The notes beneath the pieces are model-generated. The model ran no database searches, had not been told where the DNA came from, and saw only the letters and a program-made list of their open reading frames with translations. 64,000 nucleotides of DNA from Nitrospira sp. GTDB lineage: Bacteria > Nitrospirota > Nitrospiria > Nitrospirales > Nitrospiraceae. Position 1 is the stretch's first letter. Each line of letters opens with the position of its first letter. The translations under genes were made by a program, and so were the position numbers. Shown in pieces: positions 8,803 through 17,092 of this stretch. Where the stretch lies: the NCBI GenBank assembly GCA_030692565.1, contig JAUYAO010000045.1:27085-91084 (forward strand), read 5' to 3'.

Positions 8803-9986
8803 GGAAGTCCGTGTCATCCTCCCGTCGAACGCTGTTCAAGCGGATAGCCGCTATGATCGGCGGGCTCGCGGTCTGGCGTCAGATGCGACCGGCGCTGGCC
8901 CAGCAGGCGGTATCCCCGGAAACCGGTCCGCAGACCGTACGCGTGATGCGACCGTACGATGCGGAAACGCCCGTGCGCGAATTCACATCATATGTGACCC
9001 CCAATCATCGGTTTTTCGTGCGAAGTCATTTCGGGCCGCCCGCGCCCGAATTGATTGCCGAGGCCAATTGGCGGCTGCATGTCGGGGGATTGATCGAACA
9101 TCCGCTGGAACTCACGCTCAAGGATCTCAACGCGTTCGAGCGGGTGACGATCACCGCCGTCGTCCAATGCAGCGGCAACGGGCGCGCGTTTCATCGTCCG
9201 AAGGTGCCGGGTGTGCAATGGGAGCGCGGCGCGGTCGGCAATGCGCAATGGACCGGTGTGCGGCTGCGGGACGTGCTGGCCAAAGCCGGCCTACGGCCGG
9301 CCGCGAAGCACGTGCAACTCCAAGGCGCTGATCGCCCGGTGGTGTCATCGGTCCCATTATTTACGCGTAGTATTCCGCTGGAGAAAGCCGTTCATCCGGA
9401 CACGATCCTTGCGTATGAGATGAATGGACGCCCCTTGCCCCTGTTGCATGGCGCGCCGTTGCGGGTGATCACGCCGGGTTGGATGGCGGATTCCTGCACC
9501 AAGTGGCTGACCGATATCACGGTCCAGGCGGATGAAGCCAAGGGGTATTACATGCAGACGGCGTATCGTGTGCCGGTCACGGCAATTCAGGCGAACTCCG
9601 GTCTGCCTGGCACCTCGATGGTGCCAGTTGAAGCGATGGTGGTGAAGTCGCTCATCGCCTCGCCCGTCAACGGCGATCAGGTCGGGCGAGGACCGGTCAC
9701 TGTGCAGGGCGTGGCCTGGAGCGGAGAAGCCGCTGTGGCGACCGTGGAGCTTTCGTTCGACGACGGCAAGACCTGGGAGCCGGCGCGGCTGGTCGGCGAA
9801 GACGAGCCCTATGCCTGGCGGCAATGGCAGTTCCTGTGGAAGCCCAAGGGGGCCGGGGCCGTGACGATCCTTTGTCGTGCGACGGATGCCGCGGGACAGG
9901 TTCAACCTCAAGAGAGCCCGTGGAATCCCAGCGGGTTCTTGTGGAACGGGTGGGACAGCGTGTCTGTGACGGTGCAGATACGATGA
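8799..9986 (+). CDS. Sulfite oxidase-family molybdopterin enzyme (SorA/SoxC-like), exported
   Basis: The 395-residue product begins with a Tat-type signal (SSRRTLFKRIAAMIGG). It contains VVQCSGNGRAFHRP, whose cysteine is the Mo ligand in the sulfite oxidase family, then the C-terminal dimerisation domain (SFDDGKTWEPARL). The substrate is probably sulfite or a sulfane sulfur. It overlaps by four bases both the OsmC gene upstream and the dihaem cytochrome gene downstream, which is the likely electron acceptor. SoxC versus SorA cannot be settled by eye; no other sox genes are in the window. Confidence 0.87.
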   Translation: MRKSVSSSRRTLFKRIAAMIGGLAVWRQMRPALAQQAVSPETGPQTVRVMRPYDAETPVREFTSYVTPNHRFFVRSHFGPPAPELIAEANWRLHVGGLIEHPLELTLKDLNAFERVTITAVVQCSGNGRAFHRPKVPGVQWERGAVGNAQWTGVRLRDVLAKAGLRPAAKHVQLQGADRPVVSSVPLFTRSIPLEKAVHPDTILAYEMNGRPLPLLHGAPLRVITPGWMADSCTKWLTDITVQADEAKGYYMQTAYRVPVTAIQANSGLPGTSMVPVEAMVVKSLIASPVNGDQVGRGPVTVQGVAWSGEAAVATVELSFDDGKTWEPARLVGEDEPYAWRQWQFLWKPKGAGAVTILCRATDAAGQVQPQESPWNPSGFLWNGWDSVSVTVQIR

Positions 9987-10597
9987 CGCGTATCTCGGTG
10001 CTCATCGGCGCAGTGCTGTTGGGAGTTGCCGGTGTGGCCGCGATGACGGCGGCGCAGGAAGACGATCTGGCGACGGTGAGCGTCGCGCTGGCGCCGCGTG
10101 CCGAAGGGCTGATCGTGGCGCGTTGCTCGGTGTGCCACAGTCCGGATCTGGTGGCTCAACAGCGCTTGCCGAAAGACCGCTGGGCAGCGACCGTCGACAA
10201 GATGAAACATTGGGGGGCGGAGATTGCCGATGATGAAGCCGACCTGCTCGTGCGGTACCTGTCGGCCCGTTATCACCCGGCTGCGCCGGATCATCTCCCG
10301 CCGCTCGATCAGGAATTGAGAAAAGCGGAGCCGCTGACACAGGAGCCGGCGGACACCGGTCCGCTCGTCGGCGTGGCGACAAGAGGGGCGGGCGTTTTCG
10401 AACATAATTGCCAGGCCTGTCACGGCGCCGGTGCGACCGGCGGGATGGGGCCGAAGCTGGCGAAGAATCCGATTCTGAAACATGACGATCTGTTCTGGGA
10501 GACCGTACTGCATGGGCGAGGGCCGATGCCGGCCTGGGGATCGGTGTTGAGTCAGCAAGATATTGCCGACGTACACACATGGTTACTGACGAAGTAG
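9983..10597 (+). CDS. Dihaem cytochrome c, partner of the sulfite-dehydrogenase-like enzyme
   Basis: The 204-residue product has a signal peptide and two haem motifs, CSVCH (near residue 48) and CQACH near the middle of the chain. The C-terminal domain ends with the class I helix SQQDIADVHTWLL. The first haem segment ARCSVCHSPDLVAQQRLPKDRW resembles the SorB/SoxD type of subunit. Its ATG overlaps the molybdoenzyme stop (ATGA), giving strong support for one enzyme complex. Confidence 0.86.
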   Translation: MTRISVLIGAVLLGVAGVAAMTAAQEDDLATVSVALAPRAEGLIVARCSVCHSPDLVAQQRLPKDRWAATVDKMKHWGAEIADDEADLLVRYLSARYHPAAPDHLPPLDQELRKAEPLTQEPADTGPLVGVATRGAGVFEHNCQACHGAGATGGMGPKLAKNPILKHDDLFWETVLHGRGPMPAWGSVLSQQDIADVHTWLLTK

Positions 10598-10634
10598 CGG
10601 GTAGTCGAGCTCACCATAGAGGAAAGGAGCGGTC

Positions 10635-11645
10635 ATGAACGTGCGACGGAGCGTGGTAGTCGGAGGGGCGCTGCTGACATTGGTGGGGTTGATGTCTACC
10701 CCACGGTTGTTGTTCGGAGCCGATCAGCCCAAGGCCAAGGAGCTGATTCAGCAGAACTGCGTCCAATGTCACCGGATGGAAGGGCAGGCTGAATCCCGTT
10801 TCAATCTCAAGGCGCCCGATCTCATCTGGGCCGGGAGCAAGTATAACCGGGCCTGGTTGATTCGCTGGCTGACCGGCAAAGAAGCGCCCCTGTACGTCAA
10901 AGGGTATCGCTGGGATCAATCGCAGGAAGCGCATAAGCATGTGACCGTCTCGGAGGCCGAGGCCAACGGGATTGCCGATTACCTGGCCGAACACAACAAG
11001 GATCCGCGTGTGAAAGTCGGGGCCTTCGACACAGCGAAGGTCTCCAAGTATGAAGTGGCGTTCGGCGGGATGGCCTACAAGGCGCATGCCTGTCTCGGCT
11101 GTCACACGGTCGAGGAAAACGGGAAACTCATCGGCGGGCAGCAAAGCATCGCATTGGAGAAAGCCGGTCAGCGGTACAACATGGACTGGCTGTTCCGCTT
11201 CGGGCAGAACCCGCAGGATTTCATCATTCACACCGGTGAATTTGTGGCCGATGCCACGGAACCGCAATTGCGCGCGGTGATCGGATATCTGGCGGCGCAA
11301 GGGGTTCCGGACTTCAAATATTACGAGCCCTGGACGAGTCAGGAATTTTCCAAGGCCAGCTCCGGACGCGGCAAAGTGATTTACAAAGAATACTGCATGC
11401 AATGCCACGGAGCGACCGGCAAGGGCGACGGGCCGGCTGCGGCCACGATCGAGCCGAAACCCGCGATCCATGCCAACATCAACTTCAGCGAGGTGCCGAC
11501 TGAGTATCTGTACAACATGATCAATCACGGCGGGGCGGCGATGGGCAAGTCCGCCAATATGCCCTACTGGGGACATACCATCGGACAGCAGGGCGTGGCC
11601 GATGTCATGGCCTATTTGAAAACGACATTCAAAGGGCCGAAGTAG
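10635..11645 (+). CDS. Trihaem cytochrome c
   Basis: The 336-residue exported product has three haem motifs: CVQCH, CLGCH and CMQCH. The N-terminal unit carries KAPDLIWAGSKYNRAWLIRW, shared with the proteins at 15600 and 22671. The C-terminal unit CMQCHGATGKGDG ends VADVMAYLKTTFKG. It is collinear with the first three haem domains of the 22671 protein. GGAAAGGAG precedes the ATG. The stop codon touches an inverted-repeat element. Probably a multi-domain electron wire; partners unknown. Confidence 0.88.
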   Translation: MNVRRSVVVGGALLTLVGLMSTPRLLFGADQPKAKELIQQNCVQCHRMEGQAESRFNLKAPDLIWAGSKYNRAWLIRWLTGKEAPLYVKGYRWDQSQEAHKHVTVSEAEANGIADYLAEHNKDPRVKVGAFDTAKVSKYEVAFGGMAYKAHACLGCHTVEENGKLIGGQQSIALEKAGQRYNMDWLFRFGQNPQDFIIHTGEFVADATEPQLRAVIGYLAAQGVPDFKYYEPWTSQEFSKASSGRGKVIYKEYCMQCHGATGKGDGPAAATIEPKPAIHANINFSEVPTEYLYNMINHGGAAMGKSANMPYWGHTIGQQGVADVMAYLKTTFKGPK

Positions 11646-11770
11646 CAGGTTGTTGATAAAGGCTGCCAGCGGCGTTCTCGCAGCGCTCAGAGACTCAACG
11701 TACCGCAGAGAGTACGCTTCGTCTCTTCGCTTGCTGCGGCCTTGCTGGACCGCCTTTCTGAACAACCTGC
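11645..11770. repeat. 126-bp element with terminal inverted repeats
   Basis: The element starts GCAGGTTGTTGATAAAGGCTG and ends with the inverse of GCAGGTTGTTCAGAAAGGCGG: the outer 10 bases pair perfectly and 17 of 21 match. The interior holds further partial dyads (GAGACTCAACGTACC, GAGAGTACGC). It has no coding capacity and abuts the stop of the trihaem cytochrome gene. It resembles a MITE or a REP-like palindromic element and could act as a transcription terminator. No second copy was noticed in this window. Confidence 0.7.
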
Positions 11771-11843
11771 GTGAGACCTAGGACTTCGTGAGGCGTGAAT
11801 AACGTCTGCGGGATGCGCACGGCGAGTGAGAAAGGGGCAATTG

Positions 11844-12203
11844 ATGGCGACGTTTATTATTTCTGGCAGCCGAGGCACGGATGATCCTACGATGGCGACA
11901 CTCCCGTTTGTCGCGGCAAAAGCGGCCAAAGAGCAGGGACACGACGTGGTGCTCTGGCTCTGGAACGAAGCGGTGACGCTGGGACGGAAGGGTACGGCCG
12001 ATCATGTTCATGGTGTGAATCTAACACCGCTAAAAGACTTGCTTGCCGGGGTACAAGCTGCAAATATTCCCATATGGGTCTGCGGCGCCTGTGCGGTGGC
12101 GAGGCAAATCGGTGGAGCTGATCTGGTCGCAGGTGCATCAATCAAGGGGATGCCCGACTATATCAAGGCTGTAGCCGAGCGTGATCGCAGTGTCGTGTTC
12201 TAA
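11844..12203 (+). CDS. DsrE/DsrF-family protein
   Basis: The 119-residue product starts MATFIISGSRGTDDPTMATL, the nucleotide-like N-terminal strand-loop of the DsrE fold, and carries VCGACAVAR, whose cysteine is at the position used for sulfur relay in DsrE/TusD proteins. The ATG at 11844 follows AAAGGGG; a GTG six codons upstream is possible. Its position after the sulfur-type redox genes suggests a persulfide carrier or sensor role, which is inference. Confidence 0.84.
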   Translation: MATFIISGSRGTDDPTMATLPFVAAKAAKEQGHDVVLWLWNEAVTLGRKGTADHVHGVNLTPLKDLLAGVQAANIPIWVCGACAVARQIGGADLVAGASIKGMPDYIKAVAERDRSVVF

Positions 12204-12235
12204 TTCGTGGATTGAGTCTAACGCGGGGGGATGTC

Positions 12236-13297
12236 ATGGCTGGTGAAGACGAGTCGGCCGGTAAATCGGAGAATAGAAAAGTGAGTCGAGCTGATCGGGA
12301 TGCCGAGGCGATTGCCGGTAACGATGGCGAGTTGCTGGCCGATGAACTGGAAGCCATTCCGACAGCGATCCCCCAGCAGGGCGACGGCTACCGTCAGGCA
12401 CAGAGCAAGGCCGTCGATCAGGTCGCGTATGCCATCGGTGTCGCCGGGCATGCGTTGACGGATGACGACTTGATTCGCATCAACACCCGCAGGGGGTTGT
12501 TGACGCTCCTGAAGCGGAAAGAAGTGGATCTGGAGGAAGTCCGCAAGACGTTGCTCTACGAGCAGGAATTGCGGCAGCTTCAGGTCGAGCTGGTTCGATT
12601 GCAGCGGTGGGTGCAGGAGAGCGGGCAGCGGATTGCGATTCTGGTCGAAGGCCGCGATGCGGCAGGGAAGGGCGGTACGATCCGCCGCTTTACTGAACAT
12701 CTGAATCCTCGCGCCATGCGAGTCGTCGCGCTCCCCAAGCCGTCGGATGAAGAGCGTGGCCAGTGGTATTTCCAGCGCTATATCCGGCAATTGCCGAACA
12801 AAGGCGAGATCGTCTTCTTCGACCGCAGTTGGTACAACCGCGCCGTCGTCGAACCGGTGATGGGGTTTTGCAGCAAGAAGGATCATCAACGCTTTCTGCA
12901 GCAGGTCACCGAGTTCGAACATATGCTCTACGAAGACGGGGTGACCATCATCAAGTTCTGGTTCTCCATCTCCAAGGATGAGCAGGCCAAACGTTTTGAG
13001 GCGCGTCGACAGAATCCCCTCAAGCAGTGGAAGCTGAGTCCGGTCGATGAGAAAGCGCAAGAGCTCTGGGATTCCTACACGCGCTATAAAGAGGAAATGT
13101 TCAGCAAGACGCACGCGACCTTCAGCCCCTGGATCATTGTGAAGGCGAATGACAAGCAGTCTGCGCGGTTGGAGAGCCTGCGGTATGTGTTGAATCTTCT
13201 GCCCTACAAGGGCAAGGAAGAGACCCAGATTCGCCTGACACCGGATCCCAATATCATCACGCGCTTCCATCGCAAGATGGTGGAGCTCGATTTGTGA
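12236..13297 (+). CDS. ppk2: Polyphosphate kinase 2 family protein
   Basis: The 353-residue product contains Walker A GRDAAGKGGTIRRF (about residues 139-152), the lid-region ERGQWYFQRYIRQLP and Walker B FFDRSWYNR, with KFWFSISKDEQ downstream. This is the PPK2 signature; these cytoplasmic enzymes phosphorylate nucleoside mono- or diphosphates with polyphosphate. The N-terminal 100 residues are a variable extension. ATG 12236 is favoured by GGGGGG upstream over a TTG at 12212. The stop lies eight bases before the next gene. Confidence 0.92.
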   Translation: MAGEDESAGKSENRKVSRADRDAEAIAGNDGELLADELEAIPTAIPQQGDGYRQAQSKAVDQVAYAIGVAGHALTDDDLIRINTRRGLLTLLKRKEVDLEEVRKTLLYEQELRQLQVELVRLQRWVQESGQRIAILVEGRDAAGKGGTIRRFTEHLNPRAMRVVALPKPSDEERGQWYFQRYIRQLPNKGEIVFFDRSWYNRAVVEPVMGFCSKKDHQRFLQQVTEFEHMLYEDGVTIIKFWFSISKDEQAKRFEARRQNPLKQWKLSPVDEKAQELWDSYTRYKEEMFSKTHATFSPWIIVKANDKQSARLESLRYVLNLLPYKGKEETQIRLTPDPNIITRFHRKMVELDL

Positions 13298-13305
13298 GGA
13301 GTAGG

Positions 13306-13884
13306 ATGACGACGATGACAATCACACGTGTGCTGGCGGCTGTTCTAGTTTGCGGTGTCGTGAGTGCGTCGGCCTTGTCGGCAGCTGAGCGACCCATGAT
13401 GCAGCCGCGCGTGCCGGCTGACAAGCTGGCGGAAGCGCGCGCATTGGCGAGTCCGTTGCCGAATTCCGCCGAGATCGTCGAGAAGGGCAAGGCGCTCTAC
13501 AACGGCAAAGGCACGTGCTTCAATTGCCACGGCAAAGACGGATCGGGCAACGGTATGGCGGCAGTCGGTCTCGATCCCTCGCCGCGTAATTTTCAACACC
13601 ATGGATTCTGGCGGCATCGGACGGAAGGCGAGATTTACTGGGTCATCAAGCACGGCTCGCCCGGCACGGCTATGATCGGATTCGGCGATCAACTCAGCGA
13701 TGAGGAGATCTGGTCCCTCATCCAATACGAGCGAAGCTTTGCCGGAGAACATGGGCCAGGCATGATGGGGCACAGAGAAGGCATGGGCTCCGGAATGGGA
13801 CCCGGCGGAGGGATGGGCGGCATGGGACACCGCGGACCGAAAGACGGGATGGGGTGCCGTGAAACGGAGAGCTGCGAGAAGTAA
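13306..13884 (+). CDS. Monohaem cytochrome c with Gly/Met-rich tail
   Basis: The 192-residue exported product has one haem motif CFNCHGKDGSGNG, the segment DPSPRNFQHHGFW, and LSDEEIWSLIQYERSF. The domain closely matches the fourth haem domain of the 22671 protein (PPRNF, FWVIKNGSSGTGM). Beyond it lies a tail of about 45 residues rich in glycine, methionine and histidine (GMGSGMGPGGGMGGMGHRG) that could bind copper or another metal. It starts eight bases after ppk2. Confidence 0.86.
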   Translation: MTTMTITRVLAAVLVCGVVSASALSAAERPMMQPRVPADKLAEARALASPLPNSAEIVEKGKALYNGKGTCFNCHGKDGSGNGMAAVGLDPSPRNFQHHGFWRHRTEGEIYWVIKHGSPGTAMIGFGDQLSDEEIWSLIQYERSFAGEHGPGMMGHREGMGSGMGPGGGMGGMGHRGPKDGMGCRETESCEK

Positions 13885-14463
13885 GAGGAGCTCTCTGGTC
13901 GGGCTGGACGATCGTCTGTACCCATGTGCGTCGCGCTGATGTAAGCCCTCGCCCCAATAGTCCGGACTCTCATAGGCCGTCGACTGCGGGCCGGGAGAAG
14001 CGGTTATCGCCGACCCCGAAGTCCTGGCCGTGCCTCCCCTCACCGATCTCGAATCTGTCAGCCCAATCCAGCAGGATAACCACTTCATCGGCATGCCTGC
14101 ACCTCTTCTCGTGCGGCCTCCGGTTATTAAATTACCGCTCTTCGTAAATGGGGTATCTTGCGCCATCGATAGCCTCGCGTCTGGGGCAATAATCTGCACG
14201 CCATTGCATAACGCCTCTCTCTCTCTCTCTCTCTCTCTCATAACCAGCTCAATCAAGTAGTTGGGTCCTGGTGCTATTCTGTGAAGCCTACGCACAGAGA
14301 GAGGTATGACTCTTGCGCTCATTGAAAATTGTCAGCCTATCGAGTGATTGTGCAGGCGATGTGCGAATCCTATTCAGTCTCGAAGACTCACATGAATAGG
14401 CAGGGCATTTGAGAGGATTCAAGAGTGCCCGTTTCTTCATTCACCAATACCAAGGAGGGGTTC
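13885..14463. other. Gene-free stretch with a dinucleotide repeat
   Basis: No reading frame here has a plausible start and family signature. The notable content is a (CT)12 tract at 14215-14238. The promoter for the CBS-domain gene at 14464 probably lies in the last 150 bases. No clear terminator follows the cytochrome gene. Confidence 0.5.
14215..14238. repeat. (CT)12 microsatellite
   Basis: Twelve uninterrupted CT units in an intergenic position. Long dinucleotide tracts are unusual in bacterial DNA and prone to slippage. It lies about 225 bases upstream of the CBS-domain start, so any effect would be on transcription and not on a reading frame. Confidence 0.9.
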
Positions 14464-14907
14464 ATGTCTACGTTATCCAGACCGGGCGTTCCTGTCGGAG
14501 GCTTCAAGACAGTGGGGCAGGTGCATGCGACGAACGATCTCGTATTTGGCCGGACACACAATGCGATGGGTGTGGCGGTGGAACTGCTGACAACGCATAC
14601 ACCGGGTGCGCCGGTTGTCGATGATGCGGGACAATTTATCGGCTTCGTGAGCGAGTTCGACATTTTGCGCGCGCTGAGCGCGGAGAAGGATCTGAATCAA
14701 CTTACAGCCGGAGACGTCATGGGGAAGGATCGAATTGCTGTGACCGATGAGACGAGCATCGAAGACGCCCTCAAGCTGATGGATGAGAAGCGGCTGCTGA
14801 ACCTTCCGGTTCAACGCAATGGAAAGGTGACCCATTCGATCACCCGCCACGACATTCTGCGGGCATGGATCGGATTGGGCGTCGATATCGAGAATCCGGC
14901 AATGTAA
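14464..14907 (+). CDS. CBS-domain pair protein
   Basis: The 147-residue product is essentially two CBS motifs: GAPVVDDAGQFIGFVSEFDILRAL and LLNLPVQRNGKVTHSITRHDILRAW. CBS pairs bind adenine nucleotides and act as energy sensors. AAGGAGGGG precedes the ATG. Two more stand-alone CBS proteins are encoded at 53253 and 54370, and the SEFDxLR motif is shared with the one at 53253. Confidence 0.9.
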   Translation: MSTLSRPGVPVGGFKTVGQVHATNDLVFGRTHNAMGVAVELLTTHTPGAPVVDDAGQFIGFVSEFDILRALSAEKDLNQLTAGDVMGKDRIAVTDETSIEDALKLMDEKRLLNLPVQRNGKVTHSITRHDILRAWIGLGVDIENPAM

Positions 14908-14993
14908 TCGCGCGACCGGCGTGCGCGTGGCGGCACCGCAGTCGATGGGCTGCGGCGCCGCCGGGTGTGGAGTGGTCGGCCAAGGAGGGCATG

Positions 14994-15575
14994 ATGAATT
15001 TGTTCACAGGAATCGGTTCCGCCGTGATAACCGGACTCGTCCTAGGAGGCTGTTCTTCCTATCACACGGGCAAGCTGAGCGCTCCGCTGCACGCGAACGC
15101 GGTCATTGCAGGGCCGGGGATCACGGGGGAGGCGCGGCTCTACCAGGAGTATGAAGGCCGTGTGCGGATCAAGCTCAATCTGCAGGGGACGGCAGACAGC
15201 AAGCTGACGTCGGGGTTGCATGCCATCCATATTCATGAAACCGGAAACTGCGAGCCATTCTCGGCTGCGAAGGGGCACTTCGACGGCAACAGCGATTCGC
15301 AAGTCAATCCCGAGGCGAATGTCAGCCCCGGCCTCGGCAATCATCCGTATCACCTCGGAGATCTCCAGAATCTCTCCGTCGATGAGAATCGAAACGGGTC
15401 GCTCTATACCATCACGAGCCGCGTGACGCTGTCGGACGGATTGAATTCGTTGTTCGACAAGGACGGGAGCGCTTTCATCATCCATGAGTTGCAGGATAAG
15501 TATCTGCCCGACCCGCCGACCAAAGATGCGCCGGGCGGTCCGCGGATTGCCTGCGGCATCATCGTAAAACGGTAA
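14994..15575 (+). CDS. Cu/Zn superoxide dismutase-like lipoprotein
   Basis: The 193-residue product has a lipobox (LVLGGC) and the Cu/Zn-SOD landmarks in order: GLHAIHIHETGNCE (copper histidines and the disulfide cysteine), KGHFD, GNHPYHLGDLQNL (zinc-site histidines and Asp), IIHELQDKY and GGPRIACGII (second cysteine). It would dismutate superoxide in the periplasm. ATG 14994 is preferred to 14991 for spacing from AAGGAGG. The active-site histidines look complete. Confidence 0.87.
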   Translation: MNLFTGIGSAVITGLVLGGCSSYHTGKLSAPLHANAVIAGPGITGEARLYQEYEGRVRIKLNLQGTADSKLTSGLHAIHIHETGNCEPFSAAKGHFDGNSDSQVNPEANVSPGLGNHPYHLGDLQNLSVDENRNGSLYTITSRVTLSDGLNSLFDKDGSAFIIHELQDKYLPDPPTKDAPGGPRIACGIIVKR

Positions 15576-15599
15576 TGCCTGGGGTATGGAGGACCTGAG

Positions 15600-16289
15600 A
15601 TGGATCAGCATTGCTCGCGCGTGAACGGACGAGTCGCGGTGGTCATCGGTTTCGTACTCTCGATGACGGCGGGGCTGGTTCTGGCCCAGTCCCGAATAGG
15701 GCTTGCGGCTGATCCCGGAGAGCAGATCGTGAAGTCGCTGTGCGTGCAATGTCATCGGATTGAAGGGAAGCCCGCCCCGCGCAAAACGAAGAAAGCGCCC
15801 GATCTCATCTGGGCCGGGAACAAATATCAGCGAGACTGGCTGGAAGGGTGGCTCCGGAATCCCGACTTCAAACATTACCCCGTCGGCTACGACTTTCGCC
15901 CGGAGCGCAAGAAGCGGCACCTGGCCTTGCCTGCCGATCAAGCGAAGGCGGTGGCGGGGTTTCTTGCGAAGCGGAAGGACGCTCGCATCACCGAAGGTGT
16001 GATGAAACCGAGCACGCCGGAACAGTTGGAGCGAGGCCAGAAGTTGTATCGGGAGCATGGCTGCCAGAACTGCCACTTCACGCCGGCGAAGACGGCAAAA
16101 GGGTATGCGGGAGGGACGGCAAGCACATCCTTTATCAAGATCAATGAACGTTTGTATGCGGATTGGGTGTACCGCTTCAATCAGAATCCGAACGACTTCG
16201 AGCCGGAGAGCGGCGCCTATATCCCGAAGCCGCCGCTGCCGGACGAAGATATCTATGCAATCACGGCGTACATGATGACGCTCAAGTAA
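15600..16289 (+). CDS. Dihaem cytochrome c
   Basis: The 229-residue exported product has CVQCHRIEG and CQNCHFTPA haem motifs. The N-terminal domain contains KKAPDLIWAGNKYQRDWLEGWL, nearly identical in pattern to the 10635 and 22671 proteins, and the second domain ends LPDEDIYAITAYMMTL. It matches the first two domains of those proteins without the third. ATGGAGGACC precedes the start. Confidence 0.87.
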   Translation: MDQHCSRVNGRVAVVIGFVLSMTAGLVLAQSRIGLAADPGEQIVKSLCVQCHRIEGKPAPRKTKKAPDLIWAGNKYQRDWLEGWLRNPDFKHYPVGYDFRPERKKRHLALPADQAKAVAGFLAKRKDARITEGVMKPSTPEQLERGQKLYREHGCQNCHFTPAKTAKGYAGGTASTSFIKINERLYADWVYRFNQNPNDFEPESGAYIPKPPLPDEDIYAITAYMMTLK

Positions 16290-16363
16290 AGAGATGGAGC
16301 GTCGCGGCTGAAGCATGTATGGCGACATGAACAGGGCGCTTTACGCGACGCGGGAGGACGACA

Positions 16364-16717
16364 ATGCGGCTGACAAGTGTGTTGAGTTTGTGTGTATGCA
16401 CGGTTGTGCTGGGATTTACGCAGATGACTATGGCGGCTTCGCCCAAGGGCGATCCTGATGCCGGCAAGAAGATCTATCTGGAGAGTTGCCAGAGTTGCCA
16501 TGGTCCGACGGGGAAGGGTGACAGCGACATGGCCGCTTATTTGACGCCTCCGCCCGCCAATCTTGCGGCCAAGGCGACCCAGGCGAAGACCGATGCGCAA
16601 TTGCGAAAGGTCATTCTGGAAGGGCGGCCCGGCACGGCGATGTCGAGTTACGATGGAGCGTTTGAAGAGGCGCAACTAGCCGACCTGCTGGCCTATATCC
16701 GATCGCTTAAGCCGTAA
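16364..16717 (+). CDS. Monohaem cytochrome c
   Basis: A 117-residue class I cytochrome with signal peptide, haem motif CQSCHGPTGKGD, proline-rich TPPPANL, probable Met ligand in GTAMSSY and terminal helix ADLLAYIRSLK. CGGGAGG precedes the ATG. It lies 74 bases after the dihaem gene and 18 bases before the next gene, so it is part of the same run. Confidence 0.88.
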   Translation: MRLTSVLSLCVCTVVLGFTQMTMAASPKGDPDAGKKIYLESCQSCHGPTGKGDSDMAAYLTPPPANLAAKATQAKTDAQLRKVILEGRPGTAMSSYDGAFEEAQLADLLAYIRSLKP

Positions 16718-16735
16718 TGTGCAACGAGGGTAATC

Positions 16736-17014
16736 ATGAATCCGCTCAATGTGCCACGCTGGTTTCTTTTCGGAACGGGGTGTCTGTTGCTGATCCTGGG
16801 GCTGGCTCTGCGCACGACGCCGGGCGTGTCGCAAGGTCTCTCGGCCCAATTGCGGTTTGAGTACCGGGTGCTCGAAGTGCTTCCCGACACGCGCAGCATT
16901 CAAGCGGTGCTTACCGAGTATGGCCAATCCGGGTGGGAGTTGGCAGCGTTCGAGATGGGCGATCTGCAAACTCCGAGACTCATCTTCAAGAAGGGGGTTC
17001 CCGCTGCTCCATAG
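16736..17014 (+). CDS. DUF4177-like small protein with N-terminal membrane segment
   Basis: A 92-residue protein with a hydrophobic N-terminus (FLFGTGCLLLILGLAL), then FEYRVLEVLPDTRSIQAVLTEYGQSGWELAAFEMG and LIFKK. The YRVL...LxxYGxxGWELxxF pattern is that of DUF4177. Function unknown. It is sandwiched between cytochrome genes with an 18-base spacer. Confidence 0.72.
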   Translation: MNPLNVPRWFLFGTGCLLLILGLALRTTPGVSQGLSAQLRFEYRVLEVLPDTRSIQAVLTEYGQSGWELAAFEMGDLQTPRLIFKKGVPAAP

Positions 17015-17092
17015 AGAGGGCGAAGGGGATTCGGCGATCTTCATCATGTTCAGGTCTCTGGGCCGGAGAGACCGTCTCAGAGGGAGGATCTC

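Noticed and set aside
10611..11765. Long minus-strand frame of 384 codons
   Set aside because: It lies antisense to the trihaem cytochrome gene, has no family motif and runs through the inverted-repeat element.
15042..16328. Long minus-strand frame of 428 codons
   Set aside because: It is antisense to the SOD-like and dihaem cytochrome genes, which carry clear motifs and ribosome sites.
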